DNA from: Vibrio toranzoniae
GTDB taxonomy: Bacteria; Pseudomonadota; Gammaproteobacteria; Enterobacterales; Vibrionaceae
DNA: 64,000 nucleotides
Direction: 5' to 3'
Assembly: GCF_024347655.1 (NCBI RefSeq)
Contig: NZ_AP025514.1
Location: 2,170,001-2,234,000, forward strand
In this document: positions 46,807-56,244 of the stretch, one piece after another
Layout: each line of letters begins with the position of its first letter
How positions within the stretch are numbered: position 1 is the stretch's first letter
Made by a program: the position numbers and the translations under genes
Notes under the pieces: generated by a model
Seen by the model: only the letters and a program-made list of their open reading frames with translations
The model's database searches: none
Told to the model about the DNA's origin: nothing

Positions 46807-49800
46807 GTTCTCAATCGAAACCATCTCAATATAAATATCAGGCTCAAGCTCAAGCTCAGAATAAGCAGCAAGTGAAGTGCAATAAGATCGCGATTGTTGG
46901 TATTGCTAACCAATATCCAGAAGCTGATACGCCAAAAGATTTTTGGCAAAACTTGCTAGATAAAAAAGATTCTCGAACAACATTAAGCGCTGAAAAGTTA
47001 GGTGCTAAACCTGAAAGCTATCAAGGCGTGCAAGGTGAGTCAGATCGCTTTTACTGTGATAAAGGCGGCTACATCGAAAACTTCAATTTCGACAGTAATG
47101 GCTACCGCTTAACAGCAGAATCGTTCAACGGTGTTGACCAGAGTTTCCTATGGGCTTTGGATACCAGTCGCAAAGCGTTAGTCGACGCAGGCATTGATCT
47201 GAATGCCGATATTTTAGAGCGCACAGGCGTGATCATGGGTGCCCTTTCGTTCCCAACCACACGTTCAAACGACTTGTTTCTGCCGATGTATCACTCGGTG
47301 GTCGAGAAAGCACTACAAGCTAAATTGTCTAATGACCAGTTTTCACTGCTGCCAACCAATGAAACCGCGCAAGACCTCAACCCGATAAACGGTGCGGCAG
47401 CACACAACGCCTCGAAATTAGTGGCTGATGCATTGGGTTTAGGCAACGTGCAACTTAGCCTAGATGCCGCATGTGCAAGCTCAGTGTATTCATTGAAGTT
47501 AGCGTGTGATTACTTGAACACGGGCAAAGCCGACATGATGTTGGCGGGCGCGGTATCCGGTGCTGACCCATTCTTCATCAACATGGGTTTCTCAATCTTC
47601 CACGCTTACCCAGACCACGGTGTGTCGGTTCCGTTTGATAGCAACAGTAAAGGTTTGTTTGCTGGCGAAGGTGCTGGTGTTTTAGTCCTAAAACGCTTAG
47701 CTGATGCAGAGCGTGATGGCGACAACATTTACGCAGTCGTCAGCGGTATTGGCTTGTCGAACGATGGCCGTGGCCAGTTCGTATTAAGCCCAAACAGCAA
47801 AGGACAAGTACAAGCCTTTGAACGCGCTTACGAGGCATCAAACCTAACACCAGACAGCATTGAAGTGATTGAGTGTCACGCAACCGGCACGCCATTAGGT
47901 GACAAGGTTGAGTTAACCTCAATGGAGCGTTTCTTTGCTGACAAATTGAATGGTTCTAACCCGCCATTGATTGGCTCTGCGAAGTCAAACCTTGGTCACT
48001 TACTGACTGCGGCAGGTATGCCGGGGATCATGAAGATGATCTTTGCAATGAAAGAAGGCGTGCTTCCACCAAGCATTAACCTTGATACTCCGTTATCCTC
48101 TCCCGAGGGTCTTTTTGGTAGTCAAACTTTACCAAAACACGTTCAGTCTTGGCCTGATAAAGCGGAGAACTCTGAACGTTGTGCTGGCGTTTCAGTCTTC
48201 GGCTTTGGTGGTTGTAATGCTCACCTGTTGTTAGAAGCATATTCCGAAACAAGCAGACCAAGGTTTCAGGCTTCAGAATCATATCGAGCACAAGCCGAAC
48301 CAAGAACGCTTAAGATCACCGGTCTGGCTTCGCATTTTGGTTCATTTCAAAGCGTAAATGAGTTCTATCAGGCGATAAAAACGAATGACAACGCGTTTAT
48401 TGAACTGCCAAAAAAACGCTGGAAAGGGTTGGATAAGCATCCTGAATTGCTGAATAAATTTGGCTTGCTCGGCGTTCCTTTTGGGGCGTACATTGATCAG
48501 TTTGACCTTGATTTCTTGCGATTTAAAGTGCCACCAAATGAAGATGACCGTTTGATCTCTCAGCAGTTGCTACTGATGAAAGTTGCAGACGAAGCCATCA
48601 AGGATGCCAAGCTTGTTGTTGGTCAAAAAGTTGCTGTACTCGTCGCAATGGAAACTGAGCTTGAGATGCACCAATTCCGTGGACGCGTAAACCTACACAG
48701 CCAACTGGCTGACAGCTTTGCCAACATGGGTATTGAGCTAACACATGACGAATACCAAGCGCTAGAAACCATCGCAATGGATAGTGTGATGGACGCAGCC
48801 AAGCTGAACCAATACACCAGTTTCATTGGCAACATCATGGCTTCGCGTATCTCTTCACTGTGGGACTTTAACGGCCCAGCGTTTACGATTTCAGCCGCGG
48901 AACAGTCGGTTGCTCGTTGTATCGATGTTGCGCAAAACCTAATGTCGCAAGAATCTATGGACGCAGTCGTAATTGCAGCCGTAGATCTAAGTGGCAGCGC
49001 CGAACATGTGATTCTGAAGAACAGTGTGAGCCCAGTGTCACTTGCTCCTAAATTCGGACAGCCGCAAGACGGCAGTTGGAATGTCGGCGAAGGCGCGGGG
49101 GCAATCGTTCTTGTTGAAGAAGGTCGAGTAGCGAGCAACCAAGACACGGCTTACGGCAGCATCAACGCATTGGCCTTTGGTTCAAGTGAGCATAACAACG
49201 CCGTTACCGATGAATTACTGACTCAAGTCGGTATGAGCTCGAACGATGTTTCTCTGCTTGAGCTTAACCATGCACCTGAGTCTTCATCACATCAGTCTTC
49301 GCCTCTCAGCCTAGGGAACACAAAGACGACTCAAGCGAGCCAACGTGTTGGTCACTGCTCTGCAGCTTCTGGCATGGCTAGCCTGTTACACGGTCTGCTC
49401 AACCTGAACCTTGCCCCTCTTAATCCGAATGTCAGCTCTAAGAGTGCAATTGTTGCCAACATCAGCGAAGGACAATGTTCACAGCTGTTACTAAGCCAAT
49501 CGAATGTTGAATCTCACTCACTATCGGTTCGTTTAAGTAATGAATTGGCAAGTGATGCTAAGCGTCAATTGGTTAAGCAAGTCACTCTAGGTGGTCGCGA
49601 TATTTATCAACATATTGCCCAAACCCCAGTGACTAACTTGGCAACGATTCAACAGAAAGCTTCTGGTAAACAAGCAGCAAGAGTGGCGTCGATTCCAACG
49701 ACAGCAAGCATTCAAGCAGCCCTTGCGCAAAAAGAGTTAGAGAAGAAAGCACGAACGCAGAACGCGGTAGAGCAAGTAATCGAAACTCCTACATCAGTAT

Positions 49801-52800
49801 CCCCTACTCTGGCGCCAACTCGCCACAGTCAGCTAACAGGTAACCACAGCAATATGACTCATGTCCTATCCGCTAAAAATGGCGAGTCTCAAATCGACGC
49901 AGCTTCACAGCAGCCGCAAAGCCTCAATCAATGTCAGGTAAGCCAAAACCAAGCGTTTGCTCAAAACCAGCAAGCAGCGCAGCAAGTACACAAAGCATTC
50001 CTGCACACACGTGCCCAAGGCATACAGATGGCTGATGCGCTATTAAAAGCACAGCTAAACGCAGTGACGTCTGGTTTAGATAGCTCAGCCGCTTCTCAAC
50101 AAACGAATGGCCAACAAACGGCAGCTCAGACTGTTCAAGCTCAACCTACTCAGGTTCAGGAAGCACCAGTCAACGTACTTGCAACGCCAGCACCAGTAAA
50201 ACCTATCCGTAAGCCGTGCATTTGGGATTATGATGATCTGGTTGAGTACGCGGAAGGTGATATTGCGAACGTGTTTGGCCCTGACTACGCGATCATCGAT
50301 AGCTACGCGCGCCGCGTTCGTTTGCCAACCACCGACTATCTACTGGTATCTCGTGTAACCAAGCTAAACGCGACCGTTAACGAGTACAAGCCAAGCACAA
50401 TGACCACAGAATACGACATCCCAGTTGATGCGCCGTATCTTGTTGATGGTCAGATCCCATGGGCTGTTGCAGTTGAATCTGGTCAGTGTGACCTAATGCT
50501 GATCAGCTACTTAGGCATTGATTTCGAAAACAAAGGCGAGCGTGTTTATCGCCTGCTTGATTGTACGCTGACCTTCCTTGGCGACTTGCCTCGTGGTGGC
50601 GATACCCTGCGTTACGACATCTCAATCAATAGCTTTGCTCGCAATGGCGACACGCTACTGTTCTTCTTCTCGTACGAATGTTTCGTTGGCGACAAGATGA
50701 TCCTGAAAATGGATAACGGTTGTGCGGGCTTCTTCACTGATGAAGAGCTAGCAGATGGCAAAGGTGTGATTCACACTGAAGATGAAATCAAGGCTCGTAA
50801 ACTGGCGACTAAGCAACGCTTCGACCCTATGTTGCACTGCCCAAAAACCCAGTTTAACCACCAAGAACTGCGCCACCTGCTGACTGCCAACATTGCAGAG
50901 TGTTTTGGCCCGACTCACCAATCTGATCGCCACCAGCCTTCTCTATGCTTCAGCTCAGAGAAGTTCATGATGATCGAAAAGGTTAGCCGTGTTGAACCAC
51001 AAGGCGGCACATGGGGACTTGGCTTAATTGAAGGTCACAAACAGCTTGAGCCTGAGCACTGGTACTTCCCTTGTCACTTCAAAGATGATTCAGTAATGGC
51101 TGGATCTTTGATGGCAGAAGGTTGTGGTCAACTGCTTCAATTCTTCATGATGCACCTTGGCATGCACACACTTGTTCAAAATGGTCGTTTCCAACCGCTT
51201 GAAAATGCGCCTCAACAAGTACGCTGTCGTGGTCAAGTTCTCCCGCAATCGGCAGAACTGACTTACCGCATGGAAGTGACTGAGATTGGTCTAAGCCCTC
51301 GTCCATACGCGAAAGCCAACATCGATATTTTGCTCAACGGCAAAGTGATTGTTGATTTCCAAAACTTGGGTGTGATGATCAAAGAAGATGACGAATGTAC
51401 TCGTTACCTGCCTTCTTTAGAAACAGCTGTCGCGACCCCTGCTATCGAAAGCTTGGACCATAAAAGCTTGGGCCATACACCAGCAGTGAATCAACAGGCT
51501 TCAGCAAATGCGCCGTTGATGGCGCAAATTGAAGATCTAGAAACGGCGCCAAATAAAGGTGTGGTTCCTCTTCAACACGTTGAAGCTCCGGTAACTCCTG
51601 ATTACCCGAACCGCACACCCGATACAGTTCCATTCACGCCATATCATATGTTTGAGTTCGCGACTGGCGATATCGAGAAATGTTTCGGTCCTGATTTTTC
51701 TATCTACCGTGGCATGATCCCACCACGTACTCCGTGTGGCGACCTACAGCTAACTACTCGTGTTGTTGAGATCGACGGTAAGCGTGGAGACTTCAAGAAG
51801 CCTTCATCGTGTATCGCAGAGTACGAAGTGCCAGAAAATGCATGGTACTTTGATGAAAACAGCCACCAGACCCTAATGCCTTACTCGGTATTGATGGAGA
51901 TTTCACTGCAGCCAAACGGCTTTATCTCTGGCTACATGGGCACAACACTGGGCTTCCCAGGTGAAGAACTGTTTTTCCGTAACCTAGATGGTAGCGGCAA
52001 AATGCTGCGTAACGTCGACTTGCGAGGCAAAACGATCACCAACGATTCTCGTCTGCTTTCAACAGTAATGATGGGCACCAACATCGTACAGAGCTTCAGC
52101 TTCGAACTGAGTACTGACGGCGTGCCTTTCTACCAAGGTACAGCGGTATTTGGTTACTTCAAAGGCGCAGCACTGAAAGACCAACTTGGTTTGGACAACG
52201 GTAAAGTGACTCACCCTTGGCACGTTGATAACAACCGTACACCGGATGTAAGGATCAACCTACTAGACAAAACGACGCGTTACTTCAATGCACCCGTTTC
52301 GTCTACTGGTGAGGTACAAGAGCACTACAAATTGGCTGGCGGCCGCTTGAACTTTATCGATACTGTGCAGATCACCAGCGATGGTGGTAAAGATGGCCTA
52401 GGTTACCTATACGCTGAGCGTACGATTGACCCGAGCGATTGGTTCTTCCAGTTCCACTTCCATCAAGATCCGGTAATGCCAGGCTCTCTAGGTGTCGAAG
52501 CGATCATCGAACTGATGCAAACCTATGCGCTAAACAAAGACCTTGGCGCTGGCTTCCGCAATCCGAAGTTTGGTCAAATCCAATCTGAAGTGAAATGGAA
52601 ATATCGTGGTCAGATTAACCCTCTGAACAAACAGATGTCTCTGGATGTACATATCACTGCGATTAAAGACAAAGACGGCAAACGCATCATCGTTGGCGAC
52701 GCAAACCTGAGCAAAGATGGCCTGCGTATTTACGAAGTGAAAGACATCGCGATTTGTATCGAAGAAGCCCCTGCTAGCGATAAAGCTTGTGGTATCAAGA

Positions 52801-52808
52801 AAGCATAA
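46803..52808 (+). CDS. pfaC: Polyunsaturated fatty acid synthase subunit PfaC
   Basis: A 2001-residue subunit. Domains in order: ketosynthase (about 25-480) with Cys224 in LDAACASSVYSL and ECHATGTPLGD; a chain-length-factor domain (about 500-940) in which the active-site Cys is replaced (ISAAEQSVARC, Glu700); a Gln-rich linker (about 985-1130); and two FabA-like dehydratase/isomerase domains (about 1135-1540 and 1615-1990) with catalytic His in FPCHFKDDSVMAGSL and FQFHFHQDPVMPGSL. The FabA-like domains set the cis double bonds. The start ATG overlaps the pfaB stop. Confidence 0.96.
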   Translation: MSSQSKPSQYKYQAQAQAQNKQQVKCNKIAIVGIANQYPEADTPKDFWQNLLDKKDSRTTLSAEKLGAKPESYQGVQGESDRFYCDKGGYIENFNFDSNGYRLTAESFNGVDQSFLWALDTSRKALVDAGIDLNADILERTGVIMGALSFPTTRSNDLFLPMYHSVVEKALQAKLSNDQFSLLPTNETAQDLNPINGAAAHNASKLVADALGLGNVQLSLDAACASSVYSLKLACDYLNTGKADMMLAGAVSGADPFFINMGFSIFHAYPDHGVSVPFDSNSKGLFAGEGAGVLVLKRLADAERDGDNIYAVVSGIGLSNDGRGQFVLSPNSKGQVQAFERAYEASNLTPDSIEVIECHATGTPLGDKVELTSMERFFADKLNGSNPPLIGSAKSNLGHLLTAAGMPGIMKMIFAMKEGVLPPSINLDTPLSSPEGLFGSQTLPKHVQSWPDKAENSERCAGVSVFGFGGCNAHLLLEAYSETSRPRFQASESYRAQAEPRTLKITGLASHFGSFQSVNEFYQAIKTNDNAFIELPKKRWKGLDKHPELLNKFGLLGVPFGAYIDQFDLDFLRFKVPPNEDDRLISQQLLLMKVADEAIKDAKLVVGQKVAVLVAMETELEMHQFRGRVNLHSQLADSFANMGIELTHDEYQALETIAMDSVMDAAKLNQYTSFIGNIMASRISSLWDFNGPAFTISAAEQSVARCIDVAQNLMSQESMDAVVIAAVDLSGSAEHVILKNSVSPVSLAPKFGQPQDGSWNVGEGAGAIVLVEEGRVASNQDTAYGSINALAFGSSEHNNAVTDELLTQVGMSSNDVSLLELNHAPESSSHQSSPLSLGNTKTTQASQRVGHCSAASGMASLLHGLLNLNLAPLNPNVSSKSAIVANISEGQCSQLLLSQSNVESHSLSVRLSNELASDAKRQLVKQVTLGGRDIYQHIAQTPVTNLATIQQKASGKQAARVASIPTTASIQAALAQKELEKKARTQNAVEQVIETPTSVSPTLAPTRHSQLTGNHSNMTHVLSAKNGESQIDAASQQPQSLNQCQVSQNQAFAQNQQAAQQVHKAFLHTRAQGIQMADALLKAQLNAVTSGLDSSAASQQTNGQQTAAQTVQAQPTQVQEAPVNVLATPAPVKPIRKPCIWDYDDLVEYAEGDIANVFGPDYAIIDSYARRVRLPTTDYLLVSRVTKLNATVNEYKPSTMTTEYDIPVDAPYLVDGQIPWAVAVESGQCDLMLISYLGIDFENKGERVYRLLDCTLTFLGDLPRGGDTLRYDISINSFARNGDTLLFFFSYECFVGDKMILKMDNGCAGFFTDEELADGKGVIHTEDEIKARKLATKQRFDPMLHCPKTQFNHQELRHLLTANIAECFGPTHQSDRHQPSLCFSSEKFMMIEKVSRVEPQGGTWGLGLIEGHKQLEPEHWYFPCHFKDDSVMAGSLMAEGCGQLLQFFMMHLGMHTLVQNGRFQPLENAPQQVRCRGQVLPQSAELTYRMEVTEIGLSPRPYAKANIDILLNGKVIVDFQNLGVMIKEDDECTRYLPSLETAVATPAIESLDHKSLGHTPAVNQQASANAPLMAQIEDLETAPNKGVVPLQHVEAPVTPDYPNRTPDTVPFTPYHMFEFATGDIEKCFGPDFSIYRGMIPPRTPCGDLQLTTRVVEIDGKRGDFKKPSSCIAEYEVPENAWYFDENSHQTLMPYSVLMEISLQPNGFISGYMGTTLGFPGEELFFRNLDGSGKMLRNVDLRGKTITNDSRLLSTVMMGTNIVQSFSFELSTDGVPFYQGTAVFGYFKGAALKDQLGLDNGKVTHPWHVDNNRTPDVRINLLDKTTRYFNAPVSSTGEVQEHYKLAGGRLNFIDTVQITSDGGKDGLGYLYAERTIDPSDWFFQFHFHQDPVMPGSLGVEAIIELMQTYALNKDLGAGFRNPKFGQIQSEVKWKYRGQINPLNKQMSLDVHITAIKDKDGKRIIVGDANLSKDGLRIYEVKDIAICIEEAPASDKACGIKKA

Positions 52809-52845
52809 GCCGCCATTAGAGATAAAGAATTAGGAAAAATTTAGT

Positions 52846-54483
52846 ATGACAACTCAAACTACAATTAATAACGAAAAGCTATCTCCGTGGCCTTGGCAGA
52901 TTGAAGAGAACACAACTCACTTTGATAGCGCGGCAATGTCGACCATCTTAAAAGACTTAAGCCTTGCTTGTTACGTAGTGAACCACCCAGAAAAAGGCTT
53001 AGGCGTAAGCCAACAAGCTGAGATTACATCAGGCGATTCAGCAAGCTCGGCGCGCAGCCAACCTGTTAGCGCCTTTGCTCCAGCTCTTGGTACACAAAGT
53101 CTAGGCGACGAAGATTTTCGTCGCTGCCACGGCGTGAAATACGCGTACTACGCGGGCGCAATGGCAAACGGCATCTCATCTGAAGAGTTGGTGATTGCGC
53201 TTGGCCAAGCTGGCATTCTTTGTTCATTTGGCGCGGCGGGCTTAATCCCGTCTCGCGTTGAGCAAGCGATCAACCGTATTCAAGCAGCGCTGCCAAATGG
53301 TCCTTACGCGTTTAACCTGATTCACAGCCCAAGTGAACCCGCTCTAGAGCGCGGCAGTGTAGAGCTGTTTTTGAAGCACAAAGTGAAAACGGTTGAGGCT
53401 TCTGCATTCTTGGGGCTAACACCGCAAATCGTTCACTATCGTGCTGCTGGCCTTAGCCGTGATGCACAAGGCGAAATCCAGATCGGCAACAAAGTCATCG
53501 CAAAGGTGAGCCGTACTGAAGTCGCAAGCAAGTTCATGCAACCAGCTCCAGCTAAAATGCTGCAAGCTTTGGTTGATGAAGGTCGAATCACAGCAGAACA
53601 GATGGAGCTAGCACAGCTGGTTCCAATGGCGGATGACATTACCGCAGAAGCCGATTCTGGTGGTCACACCGATAACCGTCCACTTGTCACACTTTTACCA
53701 ACGATTCTTGCACTGAAAGAGCAAATCCAAGCTCAGTACCAATTCAAAACACCGCTGCGTGTTGGTTGTGGTGGTGGTGTCGGCACACCTGACGCTGCTC
53801 TAGCGACGTTTAATATGGGCGCGGCATACATCGTTACCGGTTCAATCAACCAAGCGTGTGTTGAGGCTGGCGCGAGCGAACACACACGTAAGCTGCTTTC
53901 GACAACCGAAATGGCTGACGTGACGATGGCTCCGGCGGCAGACATGTTCGAAATGGGCGTGAAACTGCAAGTGGTTAAGCGCGGCACTTTATTCCCAATG
54001 CGTGCCAACAAACTGTATGAGCTATACACACGTTACGACTCGATTGAGGCAATTCCAGTAGAAGAACGCCTGAAGCTTGAGAAGCAAGTATTCCGTTCAA
54101 CACTGGATGACATTTGGGCGGGGACTGTGGCGCACTTTAACGAGCGCGATCCTAAACAGATCGAACGCGCTGAAGGCAACCCAAAGCGTAAAATGGCGTT
54201 GATTTTCCGCTGGTACTTGGGCCTTTCTAGCCGTTGGTCAAACACCGGTGAACAAGGTCGTGAAATGGATTACCAAGTATGGGCAGGTCCTGCACTTGGC
54301 GCATTCAACGCATGGGCAAAAGACAGCTACCTAGACGACTACCAACAGCGTAATGCGGTCGACCTTGCTAAGCACCTGATGCACGGTGCGGCTTACTTAG
54401 CACGTGTTAACCTGCTGACTTCGCAAGGTATCAAGCTTGACCCAGAACTAGCACGTTGGAAGCCAACTCAAAGAATGGCGTAA
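52846..54483 (+). CDS. pfaD: Polyunsaturated fatty acid synthase enoyl reductase PfaD
   Basis: A 545-residue flavin-dependent enoyl reductase of the nitronate monooxygenase/FabK-like TIM-barrel fold. It shows the conserved LGQAGILCSFGAAGLIPSRVE, DSGGHTDNRPLVTLLPTI and the FMN-binding RVGCGGGVGTPDAALATFNM (first 20 residues given). It reduces the trans-2-enoyl intermediates that are not kept as double bonds. The gene lies 37 bp after pfaC, with TTAGGAAAAA before the ATG, and ends the operon. Confidence 0.96.
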   Translation: MTTQTTINNEKLSPWPWQIEENTTHFDSAAMSTILKDLSLACYVVNHPEKGLGVSQQAEITSGDSASSARSQPVSAFAPALGTQSLGDEDFRRCHGVKYAYYAGAMANGISSEELVIALGQAGILCSFGAAGLIPSRVEQAINRIQAALPNGPYAFNLIHSPSEPALERGSVELFLKHKVKTVEASAFLGLTPQIVHYRAAGLSRDAQGEIQIGNKVIAKVSRTEVASKFMQPAPAKMLQALVDEGRITAEQMELAQLVPMADDITAEADSGGHTDNRPLVTLLPTILALKEQIQAQYQFKTPLRVGCGGGVGTPDAALATFNMGAAYIVTGSINQACVEAGASEHTRKLLSTTEMADVTMAPAADMFEMGVKLQVVKRGTLFPMRANKLYELYTRYDSIEAIPVEERLKLEKQVFRSTLDDIWAGTVAHFNERDPKQIERAEGNPKRKMALIFRWYLGLSSRWSNTGEQGREMDYQVWAGPALGAFNAWAKDSYLDDYQQRNAVDLAKHLMHGAAYLARVNLLTSQGIKLDPELARWKPTQRMA

Positions 54484-54544
54484 ATGGGCTAGTTGGCGAG
54501 TAGCTAACTACTCAGCCAAGCTTAAATTAGCTAGGCTCAACAAA

Positions 54545-54575
54545 TAAAAAAGCGACCTTATCGGGTCGCTTATCT
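54545..54575. terminator. Bidirectional terminator between pfaD and the hflX-like gene
   Basis: AAGCGACC (54550-54557) pairs with GGTCGCTT (54564-54571). On the minus strand T6 follows, and on the plus strand ATCTTTT follows. It serves the convergent pfaABCD and hflX-like units; the stronger T run is on the minus side. Confidence 0.85.
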
Positions 54576-54606
54576 TTTGGTTGTTCTTTTCTAATTCTCT
54601 ACAAAA

Positions 54607-55974
54607 TTAAGACTTCTGCATACGCTTTTTCAAGCGTGCTAAGTCAATTTCACTAGAGCGAACGGTCAACTTAATACACTCGTAATCGTACTCTTCTTTA
54701 ACCACACTCATGTTTGAGCGAATCTCACCGATGATGCCTTGTCCAGAATAAGGGATAGTGATCTCTTCTTCGATCATGCCTTCTTCTGCAACACCAACGA
54801 TGTATTTGTGCAGTTTGGTGATATCCAGAGGATCACGAGTTGACGTCAACATCGCATCTGGGAACTCTTCGATAAGCTCTAATTGCTGTTCTTCAGTCAA
54901 TCTATCGCACTTATTCAGCACTAATAGTTTTTCGCTGCCTTCAACGCCCACTTGTGCCAATACGTCGTGTACCACATCAAGTTGTGCGCGGAATGAAACG
55001 TCAGAAGCATCAACGACATAAAGCAACAATGAAGCATCATGCGCTTCTGCTAGCGTAGAGTGGAACGAAGCAACCAGATCGTGTGGCAGTTTCTTTATGA
55101 AACCCACCGTATCTGAAACAAGGATACGCGGCTGAGTGATTGGTTGAAGCGCACGAACCGTAGTGTCTAGTGTTGCGAACAGTTTATCTTCACCGACCAC
55201 TTCGGTTGCGGTCATTGCACGCATCATCGAAGATTTACCGGCATTGGTGTAGCCAACTAAAGCAACAGTGAAAAGCTCCGCACGCCTTGTGCGTCGGGTC
55301 TTCATTTCATCTTGTACGCTTACTAGCTCACGCTTAAGCGCAGCAATTTGGTCACGTACGTTACGACGGTCTAGCTCTAGTGAAGTTTCACCTGCGCCCT
55401 GACCCATTTGACGCTCTTTATCACCCTCAGCCGTTTCACGAAGTCGTGGCACTAAGTAGTTTAGACGAGCTATATCAACTTGCAGACGAGCAGTACGAGT
55501 ACGAGCGTGACGGCTAAAGATTTCGATGATGATGCCAGTACGGTCAAATACTTCCACACCCAAACTCGCCTCAACAGTACGCATTTGAGATGGGCTTAAA
55601 TCACAGTCAAATACCACAACATCAGCGGCACCGTATTGGAAGTTGCCCGTTGGAAGATCATCAAAATCTAGCTCATCGATTTCAGCATTAAAATCAAACG
55701 ACTCATCAATAAAGTCTTCATCTTCTGCTTCTTCAATAGAGCCTTGATAACCAGTTAGGTGTGCAATTTCAGCAAGCTTACCGGCACCCAGCACGTTTTG
55801 TCGTTGTGATGAGCTGTGATGTTGCGATTGTGTTCCGACGACTTTAAACCCTAGGGTTGTCACTAAGCGAGCAAGTTCGGCAAGAGACTCTTTTGCTTCG
55901 TCACCTTTAAAATCCGGTGTCGTAATAGAAATAAGTAAAGCGTTATTCGCCGCTGGTTTTGCTGTTAGTTTCAT
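54607..55974 (-). CDS. HflX-family GTPase, paralogue with acidic insertion
   Basis: A 455-residue HflX-like GTPase. The N-terminal nucleotide-binding domain (to about 180) includes QNVLGAGKLAEIA. A coiled linker with RLNYLVPRLRETAEG precedes the GTPase domain (about 225-395), which shows G1 GYTNAGKSS, G3 SDTVGFIKKLP and G4 LNKCD. HflX splits or rescues stalled 70S ribosomes, often under heat stress. The usual Vibrio hflX lies behind hfq, so this is probably a second copy. An acidic insert at about 80-106 (EEAEDEDFIDESFDFNAEID and on) is unusual. Its exact task is unknown. Confidence 0.85.
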   Translation of the reverse strand: MKLTAKPAANNALLISITTPDFKGDEAKESLAELARLVTTLGFKVVGTQSQHHSSSQRQNVLGAGKLAEIAHLTGYQGSIEEAEDEDFIDESFDFNAEIDELDFDDLPTGNFQYGAADVVVFDCDLSPSQMRTVEASLGVEVFDRTGIIIEIFSRHARTRTARLQVDIARLNYLVPRLRETAEGDKERQMGQGAGETSLELDRRNVRDQIAALKRELVSVQDEMKTRRTRRAELFTVALVGYTNAGKSSMMRAMTATEVVGEDKLFATLDTTVRALQPITQPRILVSDTVGFIKKLPHDLVASFHSTLAEAHDASLLLYVVDASDVSFRAQLDVVHDVLAQVGVEGSEKLLVLNKCDRLTEEQQLELIEEFPDAMLTSTRDPLDITKLHKYIVGVAEEGMIEEEITIPYSGQGIIGEIRSNMSVVKEEYDYECIKLTVRSSEIDLARLKKRMQKS

Positions 55975-56154
55975 GTATTGTTCTGTTTATGCACCAAGGT
56001 GCAACCTAGTATTTGGTCTAAAGTAGCGCGATCCTACGCTGTTCTCGGTCAGCTTTATAGAGCTAACGGAGGCTAATTAGCGATATTATTGCAGTTAATC
56101 CATTTATCTCGTTTATCCCTCTCTTTTCGTGAGGAAATAAAACAGACTAAAACA
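55975..56154. other. Gap upstream of the hflX-like gene
   Basis: No gene is visible. It should carry the promoter of the hflX-like gene on the minus strand, read from right to left. No heat-shock consensus is seen in it. Confidence 0.4.
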
Positions 56155-56205
56155 ACAAAAAAGACAGCATCACGTTACTTATTAGTAATTAGTGATACTG
56201 CCTTT
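56155..56205 (-). terminator. Terminator of the glucose-type ABC operon
   Basis: GGCAGTATCAC and GTGATGCTGTC (minus strand, 56202-56192 and 56173-56163) form an imperfect stem, with an inner TTACT/AGTAA stem. T-rich sequence follows on the minus strand (complement of the A run ending at 56162). Confidence 0.72.
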
Positions 56206-56244
56206 GCTTAAGCTTAGACTCTCATTGAACTACTGTCTCAAAAA

